This document shows, one piece after another, positions 15,581 through 25,075 of a stretch of DNA of 64,000 bases. The notes beneath the pieces were generated by a model. The model had not been told where the DNA came from. It saw only the letters and a program-made list of their open reading frames with translations, and searched no databases. The DNA lies in assembly GCF_009677585.1 (NCBI RefSeq), contig NZ_WKYV01000011.1, positions 1 through 64,000 on the forward strand, given 5' to 3'. Each line of letters opens with the position of its first letter. Positions within the stretch are counted from its first letter, which is position 1. The stretch is from Lactonifactor sp. BIOML-A5. GTDB taxonomy: Bacteria; Bacillota; Clostridia; Lachnospirales; Lachnospiraceae. The translations under genes and the position numbers were made by a program.

Positions 15581-17767
15581 ATGGCAGATAACTTCGGCTT
15601 GAAAATAGGAGTCGAGGGTGAAAAGGAGTTCAAAAAAGCGCTCTCTGATATCAACCAGACTTTCAAGGTTCTCGGCAGTGAGATGAAGCTCGTCTCCTCC
15701 GAATTTGACAAGCAGGATAAGTCTGTAGCGGCGGTTGCGGCACGGAATGAGGTTCTGAACAAGGCAATCGATGCTCAGAAAGACAAAATCGCCACCCTCG
15801 AATCCGCCTTGAAAAATGCCGCCGACAGCTTCGGCGAAAATGACCGCCGTACTCAGAACTGGGCTATACAGCTAAACAATGCCAAAGCCGAACTTAATGG
15901 TATGGAGCGCGAACTGGACAATTCGGCAGATGCCGCTGACGACCTTGGCGACGAACTGAAAGAGTCTGGAGATGAAGCTGAAAGTTCCGGCGGTAAGTTT
16001 GAAAAGCTGGGCAGCGTATTAAAAGGTGTCGGTGCGGCAATGGGCGCTGTCGCTCTTGCCGCTGGAGCAGCCGCAGTTAAACTCGGCAAAGAAGTCATTT
16101 CGGCATACGCTGACTTTGAGCAGCTGGTCGGCGGTGTAGACACCCTCTTTGGTGATGCGTCACAGACAGTGCAGAACTATGCCGCGAATGCCTTTAAAAC
16201 GGCTGGTTTGTCGGCAAACGAGTATATGGAAACGGTCACGGGTTTCTCCGCAAGCCTGATCCAATCACTCGGCGGCGACACAGCAAAAGCTGCTGAAGTT
16301 GCTGATATGGCCATCACAGATATGGCGGACAATGCCAACAAAATGGGTACGGATCTGTCCGCCATTCAAACGGCCTACCAGGGTTTTGCCAAGCAAAACT
16401 ATACGATGCTCGACAATCTGAAGCTTGGCTATGGCGGCACCAAGTCTGAGATGGAGCGTCTTCTCGCCGATGCCGAGAAAATCTCCGGAATCAAATATGA
16501 CCTGTCATCCTTCTCGGATCTGACTGAAGCAATTCATGTAATTCAAACAGAAATGGGCATCACCGGGACGACGGCAAAGGAAGCCACTGAAACCATAAGC
16601 GGTTCTATGGCCGGTATGCAGTCGGCTATCGACAATCTGATGGCCGGACTCGGAAACGCTGATGCTGACATTGAAATGTTGATCGGTAATGTTGTCGAGG
16701 CATTCGGTCATGTGGTGGATAACGTGGTGCCTGTCATTGAGAATATCGTTAAGGCTCTGCCGCCTGCCCTCGACGGTATACTTAGGGCAATCGGGGATTT
16801 GCTTCCGACGCTTCTCTCCACGGTAGTCGACCTGTTTACGCAGGTGCTTGAAACACTGCTCAGTCTTTTGCCTGAGCTCATCCCCGCTGCCGTTGATGCA
16901 GTGCTCACTATCGTAGGCGCTTTGATTGATAATCTGCCCTTGCTCATTGATGCGGCTGTGCAGCTGATTACCGCCCTTGTGATGGGACTTGGTTCCGCTT
17001 TGCCGGAATTGATTCCTGCGGCAGTTGAGGCGATTATCACCATCGTTCAGGGTCTTTTGGACAGCATGGATCAGATCCTTGAAGCTGCCTTTGCCATTAT
17101 ACAAGGGCTTGCGGAAGGGTTGCTGAACGCGCTGCCGGAACTGATTGACGCCCTGCCCGAAATCATCATGACTATCATTGACTTTATTACCAACAACTTG
17201 CCCCTCATCATTGAGATGGGCATTGAACTTACCATACAGCTTGCGTTCGGACTGATTAAAGCCATACCGCAGCTTGTGGCGAGACTGCCGGAAATCGTCG
17301 CGGCTATCGTGACCGGCCTCGGCAAGGCAGTCGGGGCTGTGTTTGAAATCGGCAAAAACATCGTAACAGGACTATGGGAAGGTATCAAATCTCTCGGTTC
17401 CTGGATAGCGGACAAAGTCTCCGGGTTTTTCTCCGGTATTGTAGACGGTGCCAAAAGCCTGCTGGGCATTCACTCGCCCTCAACTGTATTTGCCGGTATC
17501 GGTGAAAACATGGGCCTCGGCATCGGTATGGGTTTTACAGATGCCATGAGGGGTGTTGAAAAAGATATAGCCGGTGCGATCCCCACCGATTTTGACCTTG
17601 ATATGAAAACTGGGATTCATAAAATAATGAACGACACCTCGCTTGATGTGAGGAAAACCGTTGAGCATACAGGTGTGATTCGGGTGGAAGGTGTTAATTC
17701 CACCGGTGAAATGACCTCAGTAATAGACATCATCGTCGACAGGCTCAGACAGGAGGTGCGCGTATGA
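15581..17767 (+). CDS. Tail tape measure protein
   Basis: A 728-residue protein. N-terminal coiled coils (about 1-130: EKEFKKALSDINQTFKVLG, NKAIDAQKDKIATLESAL, AKAELNGMERELDNSAD), an Ala-rich hydrophobic stretch at about 150-170, and a tape-measure core (VKLGKEVISAYADFEQLVGGVDTLFG). A long hydrophobic array of PELIPAAVDA / LPEIIMTIIDFI type repeats follows (about 385-590), then a Gly-rich C-terminus with LLGIHSPSTVFAGIGENMG. It sets tail length and is ejected first. Its size predicts a fairly short siphovirus tail. Its last 4 bases overlap the next gene. Confidence 0.9.
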   Translation: MADNFGLKIGVEGEKEFKKALSDINQTFKVLGSEMKLVSSEFDKQDKSVAAVAARNEVLNKAIDAQKDKIATLESALKNAADSFGENDRRTQNWAIQLNNAKAELNGMERELDNSADAADDLGDELKESGDEAESSGGKFEKLGSVLKGVGAAMGAVALAAGAAAVKLGKEVISAYADFEQLVGGVDTLFGDASQTVQNYAANAFKTAGLSANEYMETVTGFSASLIQSLGGDTAKAAEVADMAITDMADNANKMGTDLSAIQTAYQGFAKQNYTMLDNLKLGYGGTKSEMERLLADAEKISGIKYDLSSFSDLTEAIHVIQTEMGITGTTAKEATETISGSMAGMQSAIDNLMAGLGNADADIEMLIGNVVEAFGHVVDNVVPVIENIVKALPPALDGILRAIGDLLPTLLSTVVDLFTQVLETLLSLLPELIPAAVDAVLTIVGALIDNLPLLIDAAVQLITALVMGLGSALPELIPAAVEAIITIVQGLLDSMDQILEAAFAIIQGLAEGLLNALPELIDALPEIIMTIIDFITNNLPLIIEMGIELTIQLAFGLIKAIPQLVARLPEIVAAIVTGLGKAVGAVFEIGKNIVTGLWEGIKSLGSWIADKVSGFFSGIVDGAKSLLGIHSPSTVFAGIGENMGLGIGMGFTDAMRGVEKDIAGAIPTDFDLDMKTGIHKIMNDTSLDVRKTVEHTGVIRVEGVNSTGEMTSVIDIIVDRLRQEVRV

Positions 17768-18111
17768 GTTATTTGAAAAATACAGAAACCAATGAAATCA
17801 TCACGCGCTATGTGAGCCTTCGAAAAACGCAGGAAGTCATCCGCACAGTGCAGATCGCCCTTGACGGGACGGAATATCTTACCCGTTTCGGTTCGCCGAC
17901 AGTGCATTATGAGCTGACTCTCTATGTGAATGAAGCCGGAAAAGCTGCGCTGATGGAAGCCGAGGATAGCGTTCCGATGCTTGAATGCTCGGTAAAACAG
18001 GGTGTTTTCAACGGAAGAATCATTGAACTCGGAGAGTTTGATTATCAGGCGGCTGGCTGGTATAAGGTCACAGCCACCCTTGCGGCGGTAAGCGAGGTGA
18101 GTGACCCATGA
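17764..18111 (+). CDS. Phage tail protein of unknown function
   Basis: A 115-residue protein (MSYLKNTETNEIITRYVSLRKTQEV ... YELTLYVNEAGKAALMEAEDS). No catalytic motif. The small size and position immediately after the tape measure suggest a distal-tail or tail-tip component. Overlaps both neighbours by 4 bases (ATGA), so it is tightly coupled to them. Confidence 0.6.
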   Translation: MSYLKNTETNEIITRYVSLRKTQEVIRTVQIALDGTEYLTRFGSPTVHYELTLYVNEAGKAALMEAEDSVPMLECSVKQGVFNGRIIELGEFDYQAAGWYKVTATLAAVSEVSDP

Positions 18112-19511
18112 GAAGCATACCAACGGCGCTGAAAGAAAAACTTGCTAACCGCTTCAAAGTGGAAAACATTGACAGCATGGCAAATCTCCGTGTGGTAGCC
18201 ACGCAGACCTCCATAAACTCGCTGCTCTCTGAGCCGATTCACGAGGATATTGCTCCCGCGTTCGGCGATGTGGCTGTGCGCCAGACCGCCGGTGAATCCG
18301 ATTTATCTCTTGCATATGCGATCTGTTTGGACGACGGTATCGCAAAGATATATAAAAGGAAGTTCCCGGCTGGCTTGGAGTATCCGTGGGAGTACCAGTG
18401 GACGCTCGGTACTGCAACCGATGTGGCGATTGAATTTAACGGCGTGTGGAAAATGAACGCCGAAAAGGAATGGTATTACCTTCAAACCGAGGAATACCCT
18501 TATGTTTTTTATGTGCGGAACGGCAATCTTTATGTTCAGGTCTGGCGTAATAATGATAATGCCACTCTGCTTGCCACAGATGTTTCCCAAATATCCGCCT
18601 GCAAAGGCTGGCAGTCCAGCGTTGAACCGGACCTCGACCAGGGCTTGATTATTGGATATCTCAAAAACGGATCAGTATATTACCGGGCGCTCTGCTGTCA
18701 GGACAACGGAAGCTATGTATGGGAAGCGGAACATGAAGTGTCTGCGCTTGGTACGGGCAACACGACCCTGTCGGTCATCCGCACAAACGATTTTCGTATC
18801 GGATTTCTTGCGCAGAACAGCGGACGGATGCTTCTGGCACTGACGCATCGGAATTATGCCGGGATGAGTGTCCGTCCGGAAACAGTCCATGTTAACACTT
18901 CAAATGTGCGGATGTGGATTTCCGATATGACCGAGCTTGATACGCTGAGCAAGGAGTACGCATCAGGGAATGCCGCTTATCCTTATGTTCTCCTGGATGC
19001 GCCGGACACCGAAGAAATTTCCGTGTCCTCGGTGGAAAAACTGAACCGTGAGACGGGCTTTGTATGCTATGGCTTTAAAATCCATCTCACAAAGCCTTTG
19101 AACGGAAGTATCGATGCGGGATTCCCGGTGAAATGCACCCTCTCCGTTTCCGGGGTGACAGTTGCCTCCGCTTCCTATAACAGCGAGGAGCAGGCGCTTG
19201 TTCTATATACGAGCTCCGATATCCGCAGGACGGTAGCAGTAACCATTACAATGCCGGAATACCGTTCTCTCTGGTATTACAAGCTCGGTTTGCAAAGATG
19301 GTTTCTGCCCGCTCTGAGCGCTGTAGCCGCCGCAGAAACTATGGACTACTTCACTTATGAAAACGAGACTGCAGCCATATCCACGATTTCGGCGGGAGTT
19401 TGGATTGACGGGGCTGTTTTTACCGAGTGTTTCCAGCCTGCGCATACGGCTGTCATTGCGGTTGTGGCTTCGTCTGTAAGTCTGCAGCCTGTTTCAACAT
19501 TACCGATTTAG
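18108..19511 (+). CDS. Large phage tail/structural protein
   Basis: A 467-residue, beta-rich, Trp/Tyr-rich protein (MRSIPTALKEKLANRFKVENID start; WEYQWTLGTATDVAIEF and YRALCCQDNGSYVWEAEHEV segments resemble repeated beta-propeller-like blades). The N-terminal helix with LANRF is shared by Clostridia prophage proteins annotated only as tail or hypothetical. It probably belongs to the tail tip or fibre. I cannot assign an enzymatic role. Confidence 0.55.
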   Translation: MRSIPTALKEKLANRFKVENIDSMANLRVVATQTSINSLLSEPIHEDIAPAFGDVAVRQTAGESDLSLAYAICLDDGIAKIYKRKFPAGLEYPWEYQWTLGTATDVAIEFNGVWKMNAEKEWYYLQTEEYPYVFYVRNGNLYVQVWRNNDNATLLATDVSQISACKGWQSSVEPDLDQGLIIGYLKNGSVYYRALCCQDNGSYVWEAEHEVSALGTGNTTLSVIRTNDFRIGFLAQNSGRMLLALTHRNYAGMSVRPETVHVNTSNVRMWISDMTELDTLSKEYASGNAAYPYVLLDAPDTEEISVSSVEKLNRETGFVCYGFKIHLTKPLNGSIDAGFPVKCTLSVSGVTVASASYNSEEQALVLYTSSDIRRTVAVTITMPEYRSLWYYKLGLQRWFLPALSAVAAAETMDYFTYENETAAISTISAGVWIDGAVFTECFQPAHTAVIAVVASSVSLQPVSTLPI

Positions 19512-19523
19512 GAGGTTTTCAAA

Positions 19524-21812
19524 ATGAAGATACAAGAACGAGCAGTCCTTCACAACCGATTTGATGTCAAAGTGGTCGATGCCGAAAACGGAATAATTAA
19601 GCAGACAGCAGTCGGTTTCAACGTCATTACAAACTACTATTTCAACAGCAGGTTAACTGGTTCTCCTCTAAGTAAAACGTCAGATTTATTTCGGTATATT
19701 GCTATTGGTACCGGAACCGGGACACCCGCCGTTACGGATACAGCTCTTTTCTCGCATTTAACACGCAAAGCCGTGACAACGTTGGAAACAGTTTATGAAT
19801 ATCCGACCTCGCATATTACAAAGCAAATCAAACTGGAAGCGACGGAATGTAATGGCTCCACCATTACCGAGGTGGCGCTCGAAGGTGTTTACAGCGGAAC
19901 ATGGTCAGACTCATACTACATCATGTCCCATGCTATGCTGCAGGATTCCGAAGGAAACCAGATTGCAATTGCTAAAACTGATACGGATGTGGTGTATATT
20001 ACGGCTACCTTTTATGCTACCTATACTCCTTCCGGCTTTGGCACAAACGGGATCTATCCCAAACCGGATAACAACTATCTGGTCAGATGGCTGCTCACCG
20101 GCAGCACGGATGGGTATGTACGCTTTTCACGTTTCCCGCTTGAGTACTCATCAGATTTGAGCACGAAATATCACGGCAGTAAAAGCTACATCTTCAGCAA
20201 CGGCACAGGAAATACCACGACCTATCAGTATGACCTGCCCGTCATCACATTCCTTGACAGCGAGTGCAACAATCGTCTGGTCAAACACCTCGGTGTAGCC
20301 GGGGTCGGAGCATTTACCTTCCCCAACCACGAGGTTTTTCCTCCATACCAGGTAAATCAAATAATTATCGGCGAAGGCGATGGGGAAACACAAGAATTTA
20401 ACATCAAAGCGCCGCTGATACAGGCAGGTACGGCGAGGGTCTACTTAGACGGCGAGGAACTGACCGAAGGAACGGATTTTGTAGTGGACTATGAAAACAA
20501 CTGCGGCGACTGGTATGAAAACTATCATACGGCAGCTTTGACTTGCAGGGATGCCGGAGTGACTTTCGGTGACCTTGCGTCAAAAACACCAAGCAGCAGC
20601 TATGACTACCGCGATCCGCTTGCCTGGTGGAACTGCTATGACAGATCCGTATATCCCTCTTCCTGCACAGTAAACGATGTAAATCCAATTATAATTGACT
20701 TTGGAACCGAGAAGTCCTGCAACACACTGAAGATTGATATCCTGACGGTTCCGTCTGCAAGGCTCGATACCCTTAAGATCCAATATTCAAGCAATGGCGT
20801 TGATTGGACGGATGTCTCCGGGCTCTCAAGGACAGGACAGGTATGGAAATTTACAGAAATATCAGCGAGGTATTGGAGAGTGTTCCTTAGCGGCGAAGGC
20901 AATGCCACCGTAGTCATAACATCAAGCAGCATAACAGGTTCTCCAATCACTCTCTCGATACCGGTGGCCTCATCGGATACGGCGAGCATTGTAGCGGACA
21001 AGATAAAAACAGCCATTGAAAACAATGCGAATATTACCGCAGTGTATGATGTATCTGTTTCAGGTGCGGATGTGATCTTAACCGCCAAAGCACCGGCAGC
21101 AAATGTTTCAAACCTTAATATTGCAATTTCAAACGGAACTTGCGCGGGACTGACCACCGTTTCGACCTCGACCAATACAACAGCCGGTGTTGCCCCGGTT
21201 AAGCAGCAGGAAAACATCTACGTGACCGGAACAATTGGAACTGCGGGAAATGCAGCCGTTGTTGTAACGGCCGCCGGGATGGCTAATTCCCCAATTACAC
21301 TTTCAGTGCCTGTTTCAAGCGGTGATTCGGCTGCAACTGTGGCGTCAAAGGTAAATGCAGCTCTCGCACAAAACTCAGATATAACCGACTTTTTTACAAT
21401 CAGTCCGGATAACGGAAGATATGTGCGTCTGACCGCTAAAGTTGCTGCGGATAATGATCCCACCATGAACATCAGCATTGCAAACGGTACCTGCACCGGG
21501 CTGACTGCTATCCCGACATCGACAGTTGATGCCGCAGGCAATGTGGGAACAAAGCAGGTGGAAACAGCAACCGTATCCGGTAGTATCAGCTACAACTGGA
21601 CTTACAATCTGTACTACCAGAACTTACCGACAAGGGACGGTCAAAGTTATGGCTCAACCTTCTTTTTAGGTAAAACCGTGCCGGGATTAAAGTTCACAGC
21701 ACCGCCTCCGGCAGGGGCAGCGATTACGGCCAGTTTTGCGCTTGAGTACCCGTTCAAGACCTCTAACAATCTTCTGCGCTTCACCTACTCGGTTCAGCTG
21801 CAGCGGGGGTGA
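19524..21812 (+). CDS. Phage tail fibre-like protein with F5/8-type (discoidin) and tandem repeat domains
   Basis: A 762-residue protein. N-terminus (1-290) is a phage structural domain (MKIQERAVLHNRFDVKVV, YIAIGTGTGTPAVTDTALFSHL). Residues about 340-460 look like an F5/8 type C discoidin fold (IIIDFGTEKSCNTLKIDIL, LKIQYSSNGVDWTDVS, ARYWRVFLSG). Then two tandem repeats of about 105 residues follow (SPITLSIPVASSDTASIVADK and SPITLSVPVSSGDSAATVASK at matching positions). Discoidin domains bind carbohydrate, so a receptor-binding role is likely. The C-terminus (ALEYPFKTSNNLLRFTYS) resembles the start of the next protein's frame. GGAGGTTTTCAAA ribosome site. Confidence 0.65.
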   Translation: MKIQERAVLHNRFDVKVVDAENGIIKQTAVGFNVITNYYFNSRLTGSPLSKTSDLFRYIAIGTGTGTPAVTDTALFSHLTRKAVTTLETVYEYPTSHITKQIKLEATECNGSTITEVALEGVYSGTWSDSYYIMSHAMLQDSEGNQIAIAKTDTDVVYITATFYATYTPSGFGTNGIYPKPDNNYLVRWLLTGSTDGYVRFSRFPLEYSSDLSTKYHGSKSYIFSNGTGNTTTYQYDLPVITFLDSECNNRLVKHLGVAGVGAFTFPNHEVFPPYQVNQIIIGEGDGETQEFNIKAPLIQAGTARVYLDGEELTEGTDFVVDYENNCGDWYENYHTAALTCRDAGVTFGDLASKTPSSSYDYRDPLAWWNCYDRSVYPSSCTVNDVNPIIIDFGTEKSCNTLKIDILTVPSARLDTLKIQYSSNGVDWTDVSGLSRTGQVWKFTEISARYWRVFLSGEGNATVVITSSSITGSPITLSIPVASSDTASIVADKIKTAIENNANITAVYDVSVSGADVILTAKAPAANVSNLNIAISNGTCAGLTTVSTSTNTTAGVAPVKQQENIYVTGTIGTAGNAAVVVTAAGMANSPITLSVPVSSGDSAATVASKVNAALAQNSDITDFFTISPDNGRYVRLTAKVAADNDPTMNISIANGTCTGLTAIPTSTVDAAGNVGTKQVETATVSGSISYNWTYNLYYQNLPTRDGQSYGSTFFLGKTVPGLKFTAPPPAGAAITASFALEYPFKTSNNLLRFTYSVQLQRG

Positions 21813-21816
21813 TGCC

Positions 21817-23145
21817 ATGACATTGACATTTGAATATACTCTTGATTCCGGAGCAGGCTTGTTCCCGCAGGTGATTCATACCTCGGACAACCTGCTCCGT
21901 TTCATATACCTCACCTCTGACGGCACTATGGCAGGCAGCACAGCAGACCCGGTTCTCGGCTTATACGATAACCTGTCCTATACCGAAACCGGGAGGATAT
22001 CACCAGATGAATCGGTGTCATGTCCAAGCATAAAGAAAGTGGCTCATTACGGGGCATACGGCTTCTGGAGTGCCGAAGGAGACCATCGATTTGTAATGTA
22101 TATGCTGCCGGCCGATATCACGAATTCCTTTATCGATGGCTCGGTTAGATTCAGCATCGGCAGCGAGGTCTCACAGTTGTCCTGCACCTTGCTCAATATT
22201 AAAGGCGCGCTTCTCAATCGCTACCGGGCTTTCGTGACACCGGGCACAAAGATGGAACTGTACTTTTCCCTTGGCAGCAGCGGAGAAATTCCACTCGGCA
22301 TCTTTTATATCGACCGTGCTTCGGTATCGTATCCGGATGAAAAGGTTTCGGTATCTGCCAGAAATGCAATCGGAAAGCTTCTGAAGGAACAGACCTTCAA
22401 CGAAGACAACACCTTTGAAGAAACAACGCTTCAGCAGAACCTGCAGGAGATTCTTCGCCTCGCCGAGGTGGAGAACTTTTTTGTCGGTGAGAGCTCAAAG
22501 ACATGGAAACTGCGCTTCGAACCGGATGTCAGTATACTGGATGGGATCAAGCGGGTAATCTCTCTGCTTGACGGCTGGAAAGTCGATGAAACGGCAAACG
22601 GCGTCATCGGTGTTGCTGCAGTCACCGATGCCCGTTTCGACCAGCCCGCTGTGTATACTTTCGAACGTGAAAAGACCTGCTGGAGCTACAGTGTGGAGTA
22701 TGACGATTCAGAAGCAGTAAGCAAGGTATGTGTCACCTGTGCAGATCCGGAGAACACGGTTTATGCAACGGTTCCCAGGAACAAGTGGTGGGTTCAGCCT
22801 TCACATCGAACGACCTACGTAACAGCCGCTGATGGTGCGACTCTCGCCGAAATAACGGCTATGGCCGAGGAACTTGCCCAGGCTATCGCAATATCCGGCA
22901 GACAGGAAAGCTTCGTCGGTATCTTCACACCCCAGCTCACCATTGGCGATGAAGTGCGCATCGTCAGTGGTGCAAAGACGGAAACCATCGGTACGGTCAC
23001 TGATGTGACGCACAACTTCGGCAGGGGTGGTTTTTATACAGCGTTCACCGTGGACAGCGGCGGACGGAAAGGCAAAGCACGACTTTCAGATTTGATCGGA
23101 AAAGCATCTGAAAAACCAAATCTGAATGGTGTGACTATTTATTAG
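21817..23145 (+). CDS. Phage baseplate/tail-tip hub protein
   Basis: A 442-residue protein. N-terminal part carries FEYTLDSGAGLFPQVIHTSDN. The central part has a hub-like pattern (KMELYFSLGSSGEIPLGIFYIDRASVSYPDEKVSVSARNAIG), then DGWKVDE and LTIGDEVRIVSGAKTETIGTVTDVTHNFGRGGFYTAFTV, as in gp27-like/minor tail proteins where a domain is followed by a beta-barrel. The ATG at 21817, 4 bases after the upstream stop with GGGGGTG ahead, is preferred over the longer frame from 21736. Confidence 0.6.
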   Translation: MTLTFEYTLDSGAGLFPQVIHTSDNLLRFIYLTSDGTMAGSTADPVLGLYDNLSYTETGRISPDESVSCPSIKKVAHYGAYGFWSAEGDHRFVMYMLPADITNSFIDGSVRFSIGSEVSQLSCTLLNIKGALLNRYRAFVTPGTKMELYFSLGSSGEIPLGIFYIDRASVSYPDEKVSVSARNAIGKLLKEQTFNEDNTFEETTLQQNLQEILRLAEVENFFVGESSKTWKLRFEPDVSILDGIKRVISLLDGWKVDETANGVIGVAAVTDARFDQPAVYTFEREKTCWSYSVEYDDSEAVSKVCVTCADPENTVYATVPRNKWWVQPSHRTTYVTAADGATLAEITAMAEELAQAIAISGRQESFVGIFTPQLTIGDEVRIVSGAKTETIGTVTDVTHNFGRGGFYTAFTVDSGGRKGKARLSDLIGKASEKPNLNGVTIY

Positions 23146-23158
23146 GAGGAAAAACAAC

Positions 23159-23566
23159 ATGAAAGAAATCTGGACATGGATTCAACTTATGATCGCCGCT
23201 ATCGGCGGCTGGCTCGGTTGGTTTCTCGGAGGAGCAGACGGCTTTCTCTATGCGCTCATAGCATTCGTGGTGATCGACTACATCACTGGTGTGATGTGCG
23301 CCATAGTAGACCATAGGTTATCCAGCGAGGTCGGCTTCAAGGGGATCTCTAAAAAGGTGCTCATTTTTATGATGGTTGGTATCGGAAACATTATTGACGT
23401 CCAAGTACTGGGGCAGGCCGGGGTGTTGCGTACTGCGGTCATCTTCTTCTATCTATCCAATGAGGGTGTGTCGATGCTTGAAAATGCCGGACATCTCGGA
23501 CTGCCCATCCCGGCGAAACTAAAAGAGATTTTAGTACAGCTTCACAGCAGATCGGAGGATAAATAA
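23159..23566 (+). CDS. Phage holin (phiLC3 / TcdE-like family)
   Basis: A 135-residue membrane protein with about three hydrophobic segments (residues 7-28, 30-52, 73-95). The YALIAFVVIDYITGVMCAIVDHRLSSEVGFKGISKKV region is characteristic of the toxin-secretion/phage lysis holin family. It forms the membrane lesion that releases the amidase encoded next. GGAGGAAAAACAAC ribosome site; 0 bases to the amidase. Confidence 0.9.
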   Translation: MKEIWTWIQLMIAAIGGWLGWFLGGADGFLYALIAFVVIDYITGVMCAIVDHRLSSEVGFKGISKKVLIFMMVGIGNIIDVQVLGQAGVLRTAVIFFYLSNEGVSMLENAGHLGLPIPAKLKEILVQLHSRSEDK

Positions 23567-24277
23567 ATGAACCTGCATAAACTCATTCTGACCAACAATG
23601 CCTGCTACAAAGCGGGTAAAACCATCACACCGAAAGGTATCATGGTACATTCTACCGGGGCGAACAATCCCTATCTGAAACGCTATATCGGTCCTGATGA
23701 CGGACTTCTGGGAAAGAACCAATACAACAACCACTGGAATCAGGACAAGCCCGATGGCAGACAGGTCTGCGTCCACGGCTTCATCGGCAAGCTGGCTGTC
23801 GGAAGCATCGCCACCTATCAAACCCTACCGTGGAATTATCGGGGCTGGCATGCCGGAGGTGCAGCGAACGATACACATATCGGTTTTGAGATATGCGAGG
23901 ACGGACTTTCCGACCCCGCATATTTTTCTGCCGTTTACAAGGAAGCGGTCGAGCTGTGCGCCTACCTCTGCAAGCAGTACGGCATCAAGCCGGAGTCGCC
24001 GACGCTCATCTGCCACTCGGAGGGTCACAAGCTCGGCATTGCCAGCAATCACGGCGATGTGATGCACTGGTTCCCGAAGCACGGCAAGAGCATGGACACC
24101 TTCCGCGCCGATGTGAAGAAGCTGCTTGATGCGGCTTCGCCGGAAACGCCGACCACACCGAAGAAGTATTACCGCGTCCAGCTCGGCGCGTTCTCGGTCA
24201 AGGCAAACGCCGATGCCATGCTCAAAAAGGTCAAGGCTGCTGGCTTCACGGACGTTTTTATCAAATACAGCGAGTAA
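23567..24277 (+). CDS. N-acetylmuramoyl-L-alanine amidase endolysin
   Basis: A 236-residue endolysin. Amidase_2 catalytic domain (about 1-170) with the first zinc His in GIMVHSTGANN, GWHAGG, and the second cluster in LICHSEGHKLGIASNHGDVMHWF. A Pro/Thr linker (ETPTTPKK) leads to a short SPOR-like domain (YYRVQLGAFSVKANADAMLKK) that binds glycan. It cleaves the bond between MurNAc and L-Ala. No signal peptide, so it depends on the holin just upstream. Confidence 0.9.
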   Translation: MNLHKLILTNNACYKAGKTITPKGIMVHSTGANNPYLKRYIGPDDGLLGKNQYNNHWNQDKPDGRQVCVHGFIGKLAVGSIATYQTLPWNYRGWHAGGAANDTHIGFEICEDGLSDPAYFSAVYKEAVELCAYLCKQYGIKPESPTLICHSEGHKLGIASNHGDVMHWFPKHGKSMDTFRADVKKLLDAASPETPTTPKKYYRVQLGAFSVKANADAMLKKVKAAGFTDVFIKYSE

Positions 24278-24314
24278 AGGATACACCGCTTTAGCTTACA
24301 AGTCCATATACCAC

Positions 24315-24332
24315 AGGTCAAGTTGTTGACCT
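24315..24332. promoter_or_regulatory. 18-bp palindrome after the lysis genes
   Basis: AGGTCAAGTTGTTGACCT has 7-bp arms around GTTG. It lies between the endolysin stop and the terminator at 24342, so could be an operator or a small hairpin adding to termination. Confidence 0.35.
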
Positions 24333-24341
24333 ACAGTTATT

Positions 24342-24379
24342 GCCCAGCGGAGATTTTTCTCTGCTGGGCAGTATTTTTA
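24342..24379 (+). terminator. Rho-independent terminator of the phage late operon
   Basis: GCCCAGCGGAG (24342-24352) pairs with CTCTGCTGGGC (24359-24369) around ATTTTT (one G-T pair), followed by AGTATTTTTA. It closes the head-tail-lysis transcription unit. Confidence 0.75.
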
Positions 24380-24390
24380 TGTCGAAACAC

Positions 24391-24438
24391 CTCCCCAAAA
24401 TTGCTCCATTTTCTCCGTATGGCGAGGAGGTGGTTTTG
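24391..24438 (+). promoter_or_regulatory. Conserved leader, ribosome site can pair upstream
   Basis: CACCTCC near 24390-24396 is complementary to GGAGGTG (24427-24433), the ribosome site of the gene at 24439. The intervening TTTCTCCGTATG and CCTCCCCAAAA elements repeat those at 8573-8603. Confidence 0.4.
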
Positions 24439-24855
24439 ATGACCAACGAACAGAAATCAACCATACTTCACCTGCGATCTGCGGGTTGTAAGTATGTATC
24501 AATCGCCGAAACGGTCGGACTCTCGATAAACACAGTGAAGAGCTATTGCCGCAGACAGGGTTTAGCCTTGGCGGCTGAAAAATCATCTGTCATTGATGAC
24601 GCTTCTCGCTGCAAGCAATGCGGACAGGCGCTTGTGACTAAGCCCGGGAGCAAGCCGAAAAAATTCTGCTCTGATAAATGCCGTAACGCATGGTGGAAAA
24701 TGCATCCGAACGCCGAGAACCGAAAGGCGTATTACAGCAGGATATGCACTCACTGTGGGAAAGCATACACGGTCTACGGCAGACCGAACAGCAAGTTTTG
24801 CTGTCATGCGTGTTCGGCACAGCACCGCACGAAAAGAGCGGAGGCTGCCATATGA
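24439..24855 (+). CDS. HTH and zinc-ribbon DNA-binding protein of the mobile element
   Basis: A 138-residue protein. Residues 1-45 form a resolvase/sigma-like helix-turn-helix (MTNEQKSTILHLRSAG, SIAETVGLSINTVKSYCRRQ). The rest has two zinc-binding Cys clusters (CKQCGQAL ... KKFCSDKCRNAWW and CTHCGKAY ... KFCCHAC). Such proteins sit just before the serine recombinases of Clostridia mobile elements and may steer the recombinase or regulate its expression. Start 24439 follows GAGGAGGTGG. Overlaps the next ORF by 4 bases. Confidence 0.65.
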   Translation: MTNEQKSTILHLRSAGCKYVSIAETVGLSINTVKSYCRRQGLALAAEKSSVIDDASRCKQCGQALVTKPGSKPKKFCSDKCRNAWWKMHPNAENRKAYYSRICTHCGKAYTVYGRPNSKFCCHACSAQHRTKRAEAAI

Positions 24856-25022
24856 CGCAGGACAGAAAAACAGAGCTGATGAAATACAAAGCCGTCGTCG
24901 CTGTGTTGAGGAGATGGCTGTCCGAAGGGCATATTACCATCCGTGATTATGCCAAGCTTGAGGAAAATCTCGCGGTCAAATATCGCGTATCTTTGTGCAG
25001 TATATGGCGCGAATTGCCTTGA
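24852..25022 (+). CDS. Small SHOCT-like protein of recombinase operon
   Basis: A 56-residue protein (MTQDRKTELMKYKAVVAVLRRWLSEGHITIRDYAKLEENLA...) whose LRRWLSEGHITIRDYAKLE stretch is the SHOCT-like pattern found in small ORFs in front of serine recombinases. Translationally coupled to the HTH/zinc-ribbon gene (ATGA overlap) and 53 bases before the first recombinase. Function unknown. Confidence 0.6.
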   Translation: MTQDRKTELMKYKAVVAVLRRWLSEGHITIRDYAKLEENLAVKYRVSLCSIWRELP

Positions 25023-25075
25023 CTTTGTCGTCCTTTAGAGCGAATATGTACCCCCTGAAAGGAGGTGGAGTATCA

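Noticed and set aside
16505..17104. 199-residue minus-strand frame opposite the tape measure gene
   Set aside because: Shadow of a repetitive phage gene; composition and start context are not gene-like.
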